A stretch of 54,444 bases of DNA from Acidimicrobiia bacterium (lineage in GTDB: Bacteria > Actinomycetota > Acidimicrobiia > IMCC26256 > PALSA-610): assembly GCA_036271555.1 (NCBI GenBank), contig DATBAK010000022.1, positions 1 through 54,444 of the forward strand, given 5' to 3'. Position 1 is the stretch's first letter, and every line of letters begins with the position of its first letter. The notes beneath the pieces are model-generated. The model was not told the origin of the DNA. It saw nothing but the letters and a program-made list of their open reading frames with translations, and searched no databases. Positions 25,533 through 33,785 of the stretch are shown piece after piece. The position numbers were made by a program, and so were the translations under genes.

Positions 25533-26701
25533 GCAGCAACGGTGCGGTCGCACCCGCGCCGGTCGATCCGGAGTTGCTGCGGCGGGTCCTCGACCCGACG
25601 GGCAGCGGCCGCATGCTGCCGCGCGAGGCGTACACCGACGACGCGGTGCTCGCGTGGGAGCGCGAGCAGTTCTTCGCGCGCACGTGGCTCTGCGCGGGAC
25701 GCGTGAGCGACCTGCGCGAGCCCGGTGAGCGTCGCGGCGCGCGGGTGGCGGGCGAGGGCGTGCTGCTCGTACGCGATGCCCGCCGTCAGCTGCGCGCGTT
25801 CGCGAACACGTGCCGTCATCGCGGCCACGAGTTGCTCCCGTGCGGCGCGACCGCGAAGCGCAACGCGATCCACTGCCCGTACCACGCGTGGACGTACTCC
25901 CTCGAGGGCACGCTTCAAGCGACGCCGCGTTTCGACCCGCCGCCGGGCTTCGACCCGTCGGAGAACGGGCTCGTGCCGCTGCGCGTCGAGGAGTGGAACG
26001 GCTGGGCGATGGTGAACCTGTCGGGCGACGCGCCGCCGCTGTCGGAGCACGTCGGCGCGCTCGACGATCTCCTCGCGAACTATCAGTGTGCGGATCTCGT
26101 ATCGGGTGCGATGCACGAGTACGAGATGGCCGCGAACTGGAAGCTGCCGATCGAGAACTACCACGAGTGCTACCACTGCCCGGCGATCCATCCCGAGCTA
26201 TGCGTCGTGAGCCCGCCGACGAGTGGCGACAACTACACCCTGCCGGGAATGTTCGTCGGCGGCACGATGGATCTCGAGCCGTTCGCGACCACGATGTCGA
26301 TGGACGGTCACAGCGCGGCGGCGATCCTGCCCGGTCTCGACGCGCGGCAGCGCCGTGAGATCGTGTACATCGGCCTGTTCCCGAACCTGTTGATCAGTGC
26401 GCACCCTGACTACGTGATGACGCATCGCATCGACCCGATCAGCCCGTCGACGTCGTTCGTCGAGTGCGAATGGCTGTTCGCGGCCGAGTCGGTGCAGGAC
26501 GACGCGTTCGACCCCGCGTACGCGGTCGACTTCTGGGACGTCACGAACCGGCAGGACTGGTCGGCGTGCGAAGGCGTGCAGCGCGGCCTCACGTCGCGCG
26601 GCTACCGCCCCGGCCCGTTCGCGGCCCAGGAGGACGCCGTGCAGCAGTGGGTCACGCTGGTCGCCCGCTCCTACGTCGCCGGCGCATTGCAGCCCATCTA
26701 G
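25529..26701 (+). CDS. Rieske non-haem iron oxygenase, alpha subunit (2)
   Basis: A 390-residue oxygenase with Rieske ligands C95-x-H97 and C116-x2-H119 (CRHRG, CPYHAW) and the mononuclear iron motif ENYHECYHCPAIHPEL (His216, His221). The NYxECYHCPxxHPxL form is characteristic of quaternary-amine oxygenases (choline monooxygenase, glycine betaine GbcA, carnitine and stachydrine demethylases), which favours an N-methylated or amine substrate. No partner reductase is visible nearby. The ATG overlaps the stop of the FAD oxidoreductase. Its stop TAG shares the CTAG at 26698-26701 with the stop of the convergent PPOX gene. Confidence 0.9.
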   Translation: MSSNGAVAPAPVDPELLRRVLDPTGSGRMLPREAYTDDAVLAWEREQFFARTWLCAGRVSDLREPGERRGARVAGEGVLLVRDARRQLRAFANTCRHRGHELLPCGATAKRNAIHCPYHAWTYSLEGTLQATPRFDPPPGFDPSENGLVPLRVEEWNGWAMVNLSGDAPPLSEHVGALDDLLANYQCADLVSGAMHEYEMAANWKLPIENYHECYHCPAIHPELCVVSPPTSGDNYTLPGMFVGGTMDLEPFATTMSMDGHSAAAILPGLDARQRREIVYIGLFPNLLISAHPDYVMTHRIDPISPSTSFVECEWLFAAESVQDDAFDPAYAVDFWDVTNRQDWSACEGVQRGLTSRGYRPGPFAAQEDAVQQWVTLVARSYVAGALQPI

Positions 26702-27105
26702 CCGAAGGTGTTGACCGTCTCCGGTTCGATGGTGATGACGTAACGCACGGTGCCCGGCGGGTCGTGGCTCGTGACGTCGTCGTCGTACTTCGCGCCGACC
26801 TTCTTCTGCAGGACCAGATCCTTGTCGAGCGCGATCGTCGCGGTGCCGCGGATCTCGATCGTGCGATACGGGTTCTCGGGATCCATCACGAGCAGCGTGA
26901 GCCGCGGATCGGCCTGCAAGTTCCGGACCTTGCGCCGATCACCCGTCGACGTCATCTTCACCTTGCCGTCGTCGTCGAGGAGGTACCAGATCGCGGTCGA
27001 CTGGAGCTGCCCCTTCGGCGTGACCGCGCTCAGGACCGCGACGTGTGCCGCTTCGAGCAGGTCACGGTGCGATGCGGGATACGGCGAATCGGAGGGCACG
27101 GTCAT
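26698..27105 (-). CDS. PPOX-class small flavin/F420-binding protein
   Basis: A 135-residue protein of the pyridoxamine-5'-phosphate-oxidase-like split-barrel family (PPOX class). It shows LSAVTPKGQLQSTAIWYLLDDDGKVKMTSTGDRRKVRNLQADPRLTLLVMD-type features, of which the split-barrel strand ending and the KVRNLQADPR segment are the clearest. Actinobacterial members of this size often bind F420 or FMN; which one cannot be told. It is convergent with the Rieske gene, sharing the four bases CTAG for both stops, and it starts just after the DinB remnant on its own strand. Confidence 0.82.
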   Translation of the reverse strand: MTVPSDSPYPASHRDLLEAAHVAVLSAVTPKGQLQSTAIWYLLDDDGKVKMTSTGDRRKVRNLQADPRLTLLVMDPENPYRTIEIRGTATIALDKDLVLQKKVGAKYDDDVTSHDPPGTVRYVITIEPETVNTFG

Positions 27106-27115
27106 CCTCTTCTGC

Positions 27116-27292
27116 TCACGGTCGCATGATCTTTCCGTCGAGGAGCTCGCGGGTGGCGTCCGCGTGTGCGGCGTGGTGCGCAGTCTCCTCGATCAGGTGC
27201 GGCACCGCCCACCGCAGGTCGAACGGCTCCTCGAGCCCGAGCGACCCCGGCCGCGGCCGGCCGGGGTCCTTGCCTCCGAGGCCCGATCTCGA
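27116..27292 (-). pseudogene. Remnant of a DinB/DUF664-type protein (C-terminal part only)
   Basis: Minus-strand frame from a TAG at 27295-27293 to the TGA at 27118-27116 encodes 58 residues. The segment PFDLRWAVPHLIEETAHHAAHAD, then ATRELLDG, matches the C-terminal helix signature of DinB/DUF664 proteins (typically W..xHMIEETARHxGHADxxRExxDG). There is no credible start codon before it and the N-terminal two thirds are absent, being replaced by the operator region. It ends 10 nt before the PPOX gene, which it may once have preceded as an operon partner. Confidence 0.6.
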
Positions 27293-27298
27293 CTACGT

Positions 27299-27318
27299 TA
27301 CTGACTGATGAGTCAGTA
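27299..27318. promoter_or_regulatory. Palindromic operator site 3 (TACTGACTGATGAGTCAGTA)
   Basis: One base (T for C in the central spacer) differs from sites 1 and 2; both arms are identical. It is 59 bp upstream of the aminotransferase start and 7 bp outside the truncated DinB remnant. A second, imperfect site begins 26 bp further on, so tandem binding is likely. Confidence 0.8.
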
Positions 27319-27324
27319 GGAACC

Positions 27325-27344
27325 GTCTGACCCATCAGTCAGTA
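27325..27344. promoter_or_regulatory. Palindromic operator site 4 (imperfect)
   Basis: Right arm AGTCAGTA is perfect; the left arm is GTCTGACC, giving 17 of 20 matches to the consensus read on the opposite strand. It lies between site 3 and the aminotransferase start at 27378 (Shine-Dalgarno AAGAAGG near 27363). Confidence 0.55.
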
Positions 27345-27377
27345 GGGGCCCCCGGGTTTCCGGAAGAAGGTGGACTG

Positions 27378-28772
27378 ATGGCCCTCATGAATGCACTGCC
27401 CGTCACGGACGAGGCGGTGCTGAGCGGGCTGATCGAGGAACAGGAACGCCGCTTCTGCGACCGGATGCCCCGGTCGGAGTGGATGCTCCGAGAGGCGAGG
27501 GGAGCGCTCGCCGGCGGAGTGGCATCGAGCTGGCAGGCGGCCCCACCCCGGGCGGTGTGGCTGACCCACGGCCGGGGCTCGAAGGTGTACGACGTCGACG
27601 GTCACGAGTACGTCGACCTGCACAACGGCTTCGGCGTGATGCTCGTCGGTCACGCGCATCCCGCGGTCGTGCACGCGGTGCAGGACCGCGTGACGCTCGG
27701 CACGCACTTCGCGCAGCCGACCGGCGACGCGATCGTCGTCGCTCGCGAGCTGGCCCGTCGCTTCCTCCTGCCGCTGTGGCGCTTCTGCAACTCCGGCACC
27801 GAAGCGACGATGAGCGCGATCCACCTCATGCGGACCGCGACCGGTCGGGATCGCATCCTGAAGGTCGAGGGCACGTACCACGGTCACCACGACGCGGTGC
27901 AGGTGTCGGTGTACCCGGACCTCGAGGATGCGGGTCCTCCCGGTCATCCCGCGTCGGTGCGCGAGCACGACGGTGTCCCCGCGGAGGTCGCGCGGCTCAC
28001 GGTCGTCGTGCCGTTCGGCGATCTCGAAGCCGTCGAGCGCGCGCTGCTCGAGTATCCCGACGAGATCGCCGGCATGATCATCGAGCCGACGATGATGAAC
28101 ATCGGCATCATCGAGCCGCCCGACGGCTACCTCGCGGAGCTGCGCGCGCTGTTGCACCGCCACGGTGCGTACCTCGCGTTCGACGAGGTGAAGACCGGCC
28201 TCGCGGTCGCGCCCGGCGGGATGGTCGAGCGCTCCGGCGTCGTCCCCGACATCGTGTGCCTCGCCAAGGTGCTCGGTGGCGGTCTGCCGTGCGGCGCGAT
28301 CGGTGGTTCGCACGAGATCATGCGCCTGATCGAGGACGGCCGCTACGAACAGGTCGGCACGTTCAACGGCAATCCGCTCACGATGGCCGCGGCGCGCGCC
28401 ACGTTGCTCGAGGTGCTCACGCCCGACAACTACGCGTGGCTCGACACGTTGCGTGCCGCGATGGTGCGCGGCGTCAACGACGTCTTCGACCGCTACCGGA
28501 TCCCCGGTTACGTGAAGGCGCTCGGCGCGAAGGGCTGCATCATCTTCTCGGCCACGCCGTTGCGGAACTACCGCGACTTCGCCGCGTACGACGACCGGTG
28601 GGGTCATGCTCACTGGCTCGTGCAGCACAACGGCGGTGTGTTCCTGCCGCCGTGGGGCAAGGGCGAGCAGTGGACGCTGTCGGTGCAGCACACCCTCGAC
28701 GACGTCGAGCGGTTCGTCGCGAACCTCGAGACGTTCGCGACGTCGGTGCGCGGCGCCGGCGAGAGACTCTGA
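27378..28772 (+). CDS. Class III aminotransferase, glutamate-1-semialdehyde aminomutase-like
   Basis: A 464-residue PLP enzyme with fold type I class III features: NSGTEATMSAIHLMRTATGRD (phosphate cup), YHGHHD, FDEVKTG with the PLP Asp, and VCLAKVLGGGLPCGAIGG with the Schiff-base Lys297. YHGHHD and LAKVLGGGLPCGA are close to HemL (glutamate-1-semialdehyde 2,1-aminomutase) type, but no other haem gene is near, and HemL-like proteins are common in amine catabolism. It has an extended N-terminus of about 40 residues. It lies directly behind operators 3 and 4 and ahead of the second FAD oxidoreductase, so it belongs to the proposed regulon. Confidence 0.85.
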   Translation: MALMNALPVTDEAVLSGLIEEQERRFCDRMPRSEWMLREARGALAGGVASSWQAAPPRAVWLTHGRGSKVYDVDGHEYVDLHNGFGVMLVGHAHPAVVHAVQDRVTLGTHFAQPTGDAIVVARELARRFLLPLWRFCNSGTEATMSAIHLMRTATGRDRILKVEGTYHGHHDAVQVSVYPDLEDAGPPGHPASVREHDGVPAEVARLTVVVPFGDLEAVERALLEYPDEIAGMIIEPTMMNIGIIEPPDGYLAELRALLHRHGAYLAFDEVKTGLAVAPGGMVERSGVVPDIVCLAKVLGGGLPCGAIGGSHEIMRLIEDGRYEQVGTFNGNPLTMAAARATLLEVLTPDNYAWLDTLRAAMVRGVNDVFDRYRIPGYVKALGAKGCIIFSATPLRNYRDFAAYDDRWGHAHWLVQHNGGVFLPPWGKGEQWTLSVQHTLDDVERFVANLETFATSVRGAGERL

Positions 28773-28857
28773 GAGGCCATCCGATGGCGTCGCCATGCAG
28801 CGGGCGCAGCGACCGTGCGGCGCGCGGCAAAGCCGTGAAGCGCATGCGGACACGACC

Positions 28858-30450
28858 GTGAATACCGTCGCCGACGTGTTCGGCGAGGTCGGCCTGCCAG
28901 CACCCATCTCGGAGCTCGCGGCGCGCGAGTGGGATGCGATCGTCGTCGGCGGCGGGCACAACGGGCTCACCGCGGCCGCGTATCTCGCGCGCGCGGGGAA
29001 GTCGGTGCTCGTGCTCGAGGCGCGGTCGCGTCTCGGCGGCGCGTGCACGCTCGAGCGCCCGTTCGACGACCGCGGCTACGTCGTGAGCCCCTGCGCGTAC
29101 GTCGTGGGCCTGCTCGACCAGCGCGTCGTCGACGAGCTGAGCCTGCGCAAGTACGGCTACAACGTGTTCGTCGCCGACCCCGGCATCTGGTGCCCGTTCG
29201 ACGACGGCACCTCGTACGTGCAGTTCCTCGACCACGAACGCACGGTCGCCAACCTGCGCGACAACGGGTTCAGCGACGCAGAGATCAAAGGTCAGTTCGA
29301 GTACGAGGCGTTCTTCGACTCGATGCGGCGCGCGCTGCGCGAAGGCCGGCGCGACGCGTGGGAGGGCGACGCGCCGACGCGCGCCGAGCTCGAGGAGCTG
29401 CTCGGTCACGATGCCGACATGGTCGACGCGCTGTTCGACGCGTCGATCGCCGACGTGATCGATCGCTTCTGTCACGACGAGCGCATGCGCACCGCGCTCT
29501 ACGGCCAGGGCGTGATCGGTGCGTGGGCGGGGCCGCGCGATCCCGGCACCGCGTCGATCAAGCTCATGCACTTCTCGGGCGTGCTCGAGGGTGTGCCGAT
29601 GGCGTGGGGCTACGTCGAGGGCGGGATGGGTCGCATCTCGTTCGCGATCGCGGAGTCCGCGCGCGCGGCGGGCGCGGTGCTCGTCGCGGGCGTGCCCGTC
29701 GGCGAGATCCTGCCGGGCGAAGGCGTGCGGCTCGCAGGTGGTGAGCTCGTGCGCTCCCGCGTCGTCGTGTCGAACGCGGATCCGAAGGTCACGACGATGC
29801 TGCTCGGCTCGGCCACGCCGGCGGACCTGCGCGCGAAGGTCGACACGTGGCGCGTGCAGAGCCCGGTGCTCAAGCTGAACTGCGGGCTGTCGCGTCTGCC
29901 GACCTGGACCGCGGCGCCGGGCGAGGACTATCCGTGCCGCGCGCCGGTGTCGATCGCGCTGCCGCTCGACGAGGCCCAGGCCGCGTTCGAGGCGTGCACG
30001 CGCGGCGTGCCGAGCCCGGGCTTCGCGGAGCTGTACTTCCAGAGCGCGTACGACCCGACGGTCGCGCCGACCGGCAAGCACACGATGAGCGCGTTCGTGC
30101 AGTACGCGCCGTACACGCTCGACGCCGGCGACTGGGACTCGCGTCGCGACGAGATCGGCCAACGGGTCGTCGACCTCATCGGTCGCTTCTCGCCCGACAT
30201 CGGCGACTGCGTCGAGGAGATCGACGTGCTCGGCCCGCCCGACATCGAGCGGCGCGTCGGCCTCACCGGCGGTCACATCTTCCAGGGCGAGTGCACGCCC
30301 GACCAGATGTGGACCGCGCGCTTCGCGCCGCGTACCGGCGCCGACGGCGTGTACCTCTGCGGCGCGGCGACGCACCCGGCCGGCAGCGTCATCGCGCTCA
30401 ACGGCCGCAACGCCGCGATGGCCGTGCTCGCCGACCTCGACCGTCGTTAG
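28858..30450 (+). CDS. FAD-dependent oxidoreductase, phytoene-dehydrogenase-like (2)
   Basis: A 530-residue paralogue of the FAD oxidoreductase at 23889. FAD motif VVGGGHNGLTAAAYLARAG at about residues 29-47, VLVLEARSRLGGACT, and the C-terminal GVYLCGAATHPAGSVIALNGRNAAMAVL that completes the FAD site. Start is uncertain: the GTG at 28858 has no strong Shine-Dalgarno; the ATG at 28795 in the same frame would add 21 residues. It lies 85 nt after the aminotransferase stop. Its TAG stop is the first G of palindromic repeat copy 3. Confidence 0.85.
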   Translation: MNTVADVFGEVGLPAPISELAAREWDAIVVGGGHNGLTAAAYLARAGKSVLVLEARSRLGGACTLERPFDDRGYVVSPCAYVVGLLDQRVVDELSLRKYGYNVFVADPGIWCPFDDGTSYVQFLDHERTVANLRDNGFSDAEIKGQFEYEAFFDSMRRALREGRRDAWEGDAPTRAELEELLGHDADMVDALFDASIADVIDRFCHDERMRTALYGQGVIGAWAGPRDPGTASIKLMHFSGVLEGVPMAWGYVEGGMGRISFAIAESARAAGAVLVAGVPVGEILPGEGVRLAGGELVRSRVVVSNADPKVTTMLLGSATPADLRAKVDTWRVQSPVLKLNCGLSRLPTWTAAPGEDYPCRAPVSIALPLDEAQAAFEACTRGVPSPGFAELYFQSAYDPTVAPTGKHTMSAFVQYAPYTLDAGDWDSRRDEIGQRVVDLIGRFSPDIGDCVEEIDVLGPPDIERRVGLTGGHIFQGECTPDQMWTARFAPRTGADGVYLCGAATHPAGSVIALNGRNAAMAVLADLDRR

Positions 30451-30493
30451 TGGTACTGCGTTCGCGGGCCATGACGCGATAACGCAGTACCAC
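30450..30493. repeat. 44-bp palindromic intergenic repeat, copy 3
   Basis: Invariant arms GTGGTACTGCG (30450-30460) and CGCAGTACCAC (30483-30493); GTT/AAC extends pairing to 13 bp. Its first base is the last base of the FAD oxidoreductase stop codon. It is one of two copies flanking the SET-domain gene. Confidence 0.9.
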
Positions 30494-30545
30494 GGGCGTC
30501 GCGCGGCGGCCGATAACCTCCCCGGTCCGTTCCGAGGAGGTGACG

Positions 30546-31073
30546 ATGGTCTCCACGTCCTACCTGACATCCCGTGCGGAGCTTCGCGACGCGGGCCACA
30601 AGGGCAAGGGCGTCTTCGCGACGGCGCCGATCGAGGCGGGCACGACCGTCGCCGGCTTCGGCGGCCGCATCGCGTATCGCCGTGACTTCGAGCTGCTCGA
30701 CGAGCACGAGCGCACCCACTCGATCCAGATCGACGATGACCTGTTCCTCGTCACCGCCGGAGAGTTGGAGCCCGCGGACTACGCCAACCACTCGTGCGAG
30801 CCCAACGCCGGCATCGTCGGCAACGTGCTGGTGGTGGCGATGCGCGACATCGCGCCGGACGAGGAGATCTGCTTCGACTACGCGATGTGCGACGCCGACG
30901 ACTACGACGAGTTCGTGTGCGCGTGCGGCACCGCGAGCTGCCGCGGCGTGATCACCGGCGCCGACTGGACGCGCCCGGAGATCCAGGAGCGCTACGGCGG
31001 GTACTTCTCGTCGTACATCGCCCGCCGCATCGCGGCGTCGGCGACGCCGAGCCTCCGCCGCCAGACGCACTGA
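30546..31073 (+). CDS. SET-domain protein methyltransferase with post-SET Cys motif
   Basis: A 175-residue SET-domain protein, a class of SAM-dependent protein lysine methyltransferase. Visible core motifs are KGKGVFATAPIEAGTTV at the start, YANHSCEPNAGI (NHSCxPN), EEICFDYAM (with the Tyr) and a post-SET-like CACGTASCRGVITG with three Cys. ATG 30546 follows a strong GAGGAGGT. The bacterial substrate is unknown. The gene is a self-contained unit flanked by palindromic repeats 3 and 4, with a -10-like GATAAC at 30512-30517. Confidence 0.85.
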   Translation: MVSTSYLTSRAELRDAGHKGKGVFATAPIEAGTTVAGFGGRIAYRRDFELLDEHERTHSIQIDDDLFLVTAGELEPADYANHSCEPNAGIVGNVLVVAMRDIAPDEEICFDYAMCDADDYDEFVCACGTASCRGVITGADWTRPEIQERYGGYFSSYIARRIAASATPSLRRQTH

Positions 31074-31088
31074 CGGCGAGCGCGTCCG

Positions 31089-31132
31089 GTGGTACTGCGC
31101 TGCCGCCTCATCGCCCGATTGCGCAGTACCAC
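31089..31132. repeat. 44-bp palindromic intergenic repeat, copy 4
   Basis: Invariant arms GTGGTACTGCG (31089-31099) and CGCAGTACCAC (31122-31132); here C/G extends the stem by one more base pair. Its last base overlaps the TAG stop of the minus-strand aminotransferase gene, and it follows the SET gene by 15 nt, so it lies between convergent genes. Confidence 0.9.
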
Positions 31133-32484
31133 TACGCGGGGGAGACCTCGGTGATCGCGTCGGCGAGGGTCGTGACGATCCGGTCGATCTGATCGGTTGT
31201 GACGACGAACGGTGGCCCGAGGAGCACGACGTCGCCCACCGTGCCGTCGGCGCAGCCGGTGCTCGGATAGACGAGCAGCCCGCGATCCTTCGCGGCACGC
31301 GCGACGCGCTCGGCGACGCGTGCCGAGCGCCGGAACGGTGTCTTCGTGTCGCGGTCGGCGACGAGCTCGATGCCCGCGAACGGGCCGAGACCACGCACGT
31401 CGCCGACGATGTCGAGGGACGCGATCTTCGACGCGAGCATCTCGTGCAGCCGTCGCCCGGCCGCGTCTCCCTGCTCGATCAGATCGCCGTCGCGCAGGCG
31501 ACGCAGAACCGCGTGCGCGACCCGCGCGCCGATCGGGTGGTGCGACCACGTGAAGCCGTGGACGAACCCGCCACCCGATTGCACCGCGTCGTGCACCTCG
31601 CCGCTGGCGATCGTGAGCCCGAGCGGCCACGCGCCGCTCGACGCGCCCTTGCCTGCGACGAGGATGTCGGGCCGTACGCCCCAGTGGTCGCACGCGAACC
31701 AGCGCCCGGTCCGCCCGAATCCGGTCATCACCTCGTCGGCGATCAGCAGCACGCCGTGCGACCGGCAGACCTCGACGATCGCGGGCCAGTAGTCGGCGGG
31801 CGGGACGCACGCGCCGAGTGCGGCGCCCGCGATCGGCTCGGCGACGAACGCGGCGACGTGCCCGGCGCCGATCGAGTCGATGGTCGCGTCGAGCTGCTCG
31901 GCGAGCTGCGCGCCCGTCGCGGTGTCGCGGTACGGATAGGCGGGCGCGACGTGCGTGGTCTTGCCGAGCCACGGGAGGTACGGCGCGCGCGCCGGGTCGC
32001 GTCCCGACACGTCGAGCGCGCCGCGGCTGTTGCCGTGGTACGAGCGCCGACGCCCGATGACGATGTGTCGGCCCGGTCGCCCGTTGGCGAGGTGATACGC
32101 GCGCGCGAGCTTCAGCGCGCTCTCGATCGCCTCGCTGCCGCCGCTGACCGGATAGACGCGCGCGTCGTCGACGGGAACGAGCGGTGCGAGCTCGCGCGCG
32201 TACTCCTCGAGCGCCGCACTCGTGAACTGCGTCGCGTGCACGTAGTCGAGCGCGACGTCGTCGGTCGCCGCGGTCCGCAGCGCGTCGAGGACCGCAGGGT
32301 CGCGATGTCCGACGTTGACCACGATCGCGCCGCCGCACGCGTCGAGATAACGCCGGCCGTTGGAGTCGACGATCTCGCAACCCGCGGCGTCGACCGCGAC
32401 CGGCAGGTCGTCGCCGCGCACGAAGACCGCGCTGTCTCGCTCGCTCCGCGCGCGCCCTTGGCCGCGTGGGAGGGAATCCGTCAT
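31132..32484 (-). CDS. Class III aminotransferase (2)
   Basis: A 450-residue PLP-dependent aminotransferase of the class III family (omega-amino acid/diaminobutyrate type). Motifs are PVSGGSEAIESALKLAR, SYHGNSRGALD, IADEVMTGFGRTG with the PLP Asp250, and ILVAGKGASSGAWPLG with Schiff-base Lys279. The ATG overlaps the stop of the upstream GabT-like gene (ATGA). It is last of a minus-strand operon starting at the ALDH gene (38606). Substrate could be an omega-amino acid, diamine or aminoketone. Confidence 0.88.
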   Translation of the reverse strand: MTDSLPRGQGRARSERDSAVFVRGDDLPVAVDAAGCEIVDSNGRRYLDACGGAIVVNVGHRDPAVLDALRTAATDDVALDYVHATQFTSAALEEYARELAPLVPVDDARVYPVSGGSEAIESALKLARAYHLANGRPGRHIVIGRRRSYHGNSRGALDVSGRDPARAPYLPWLGKTTHVAPAYPYRDTATGAQLAEQLDATIDSIGAGHVAAFVAEPIAGAALGACVPPADYWPAIVEVCRSHGVLLIADEVMTGFGRTGRWFACDHWGVRPDILVAGKGASSGAWPLGLTIASGEVHDAVQSGGGFVHGFTWSHHPIGARVAHAVLRRLRDGDLIEQGDAAGRRLHEMLASKIASLDIVGDVRGLGPFAGIELVADRDTKTPFRRSARVAERVARAAKDRGLLVYPSTGCADGTVGDVVLLGPPFVVTTDQIDRIVTTLADAITEVSPA

Positions 32485-33785
32485 GCGCGCGCGGGTGTCG
32501 CCTCCGTGATCGCGGCCTCGAGGAGCTCGAGCGCGAGGTCGGCCTGGGGTTCGCTCACGACGAGCGGCGGCGCGAGTCGCAGCGCGGCCTCGCCCGCCGT
32601 CAGCACGAGCAGTCCCTTGCGGAACGCGGCCTGCTCGACGGCCTCGGCGACATCGTGCGACTCGAAGTCGATGCCGATCATCAAGCCGCGACCGCGCACG
32701 GCGCGAATCTGCGGGCACCGCGCCTGCATCTGCGTCAGCGCGCCGAGTAGATGCTCACCGACGCGCGCCGCGTTCTCGGCGAGCGATCCCTCGACGAGGT
32801 CGAGCGTCGCGAGCGCGGCCGCGCACGCAACCGGGTTGCCGCCGAACGTCGAGCCGTGCTTGCCCGCGCTCCATGTGCGCATGAGCTCGCCGCGCGCGAT
32901 GACGGCCGCGAGCGGGAGCCCGCTCGCGAGACCCTTCCCCGCGAGGATGACGTCGGGCTCGATGTCCTCGTGCTCGACCGCCCACGTGCGACCGGTGCGA
33001 CCGATGCCGCTCTGCACTTCGTCGGCGACGAGCACGATGCCGTGCTCGCTGCAGATCGCGCGCAGCTCCGCGAGCCAGCCCGCGGGCGGCACGATGTACC
33101 CGCCCTCACCCTGGATCGGCTCGACGACGATCGCGGCGACGTCGCTCGGCTCGCTCAGGTGCGAGAAGATCACACGCTCGATGTAGCCGGCTTCGCCGTA
33201 CGGCGCGTGGTACACGCCCGGCATCGCCGCACCGAATCCTGAGCGGTACTTCGCCTTGCTCGCGGTGAGCGAGAGGCTGCCGAGCGACCGGCCGTGGAAC
33301 GATCCGAGGAACGCGATCACGTTCGGCCGTCCGGTCGCGTAGCGCGACAGCTTGATCGCGGCTTCGACGGCCTCGGTGCCCGAGTTCGCGAGGAACACGC
33401 GCGGGTCGTGCACCGGCGCGCTCGCGCCGAGCCGCTCGCACAGCTCGACGTAGACCGGGTGGTACCAGTCGCTCGAGCAGTAGTGCAGCAGCGTGCGTGA
33501 CTGCCGTTCGATCGCGTCGACGACCTGCGGATGGCAGTGTCCGGTCGAGGTGACCGCGATGCCCGCGTTGAAGTCGAGGAAGCGGTTGCTGTCGACGTCC
33601 TCGACGACCATGCCTCCGGCCCGCCGCGGCACGAGCGCGTAGACGCGCCCCATCGACGGGCTGACGATCTGGCGGTCGCGCTCGATGACGCGCCGCGCTT
33701 CCGGGCCCGGCAGATCGGTGACGAGGTGCGGGACGCTCGCGGTCGCGAGGTCGAACGGCACCTCGCTCAATTGGATCGCGCTCAT
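32481..33785 (-). CDS. Class III aminotransferase, GabT-like (4-aminobutyrate/diamine type)
   Basis: A 434-residue PLP aminotransferase. NSGTEAVEAAIKLSRYATGR, FHGRSLGSLSLT, VVEPIQGEGGY, ADEVQSGIGRTG (Asp255) and VILAGKGLASGLPLAAV (Lys284) are the GabT/ornithine-type signature, which makes an omega-amino group donor such as GABA, 5-aminovalerate or a diamine likely. The ATG sits in an ATGA overlap with the P5CDH-like gene upstream, and its own stop overlaps the next aminotransferase. The second of two aminotransferases in this operon. Confidence 0.9.
   Translation of the reverse strand: MSAIQLSEVPFDLATASVPHLVTDLPGPEARRVIERDRQIVSPSMGRVYALVPRRAGGMVVEDVDSNRFLDFNAGIAVTSTGHCHPQVVDAIERQSRTLLHYCSSDWYHPVYVELCERLGASAPVHDPRVFLANSGTEAVEAAIKLSRYATGRPNVIAFLGSFHGRSLGSLSLTASKAKYRSGFGAAMPGVYHAPYGEAGYIERVIFSHLSEPSDVAAIVVEPIQGEGGYIVPPAGWLAELRAICSEHGIVLVADEVQSGIGRTGRTWAVEHEDIEPDVILAGKGLASGLPLAAVIARGELMRTWSAGKHGSTFGGNPVACAAALATLDLVEGSLAENAARVGEHLLGALTQMQARCPQIRAVRGRGLMIGIDFESHDVAEAVEQAAFRKGLLVLTAGEAALRLAPPLVVSEPQADLALELLEAAITEATPARA

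Noticed and set aside
27102-27335. A 77-residue minus-strand ORF over the operator region
   Set aside because: Its sequence is Arg-rich and shows no family signal, and it spans the palindromes; the DinB-like reading in another frame explains the region better.
27378-28772. hemL for haem synthesis
   Set aside because: Although HemL-like, it lies in an operator-controlled catabolic setting without any other haem gene, so the name is not justified.
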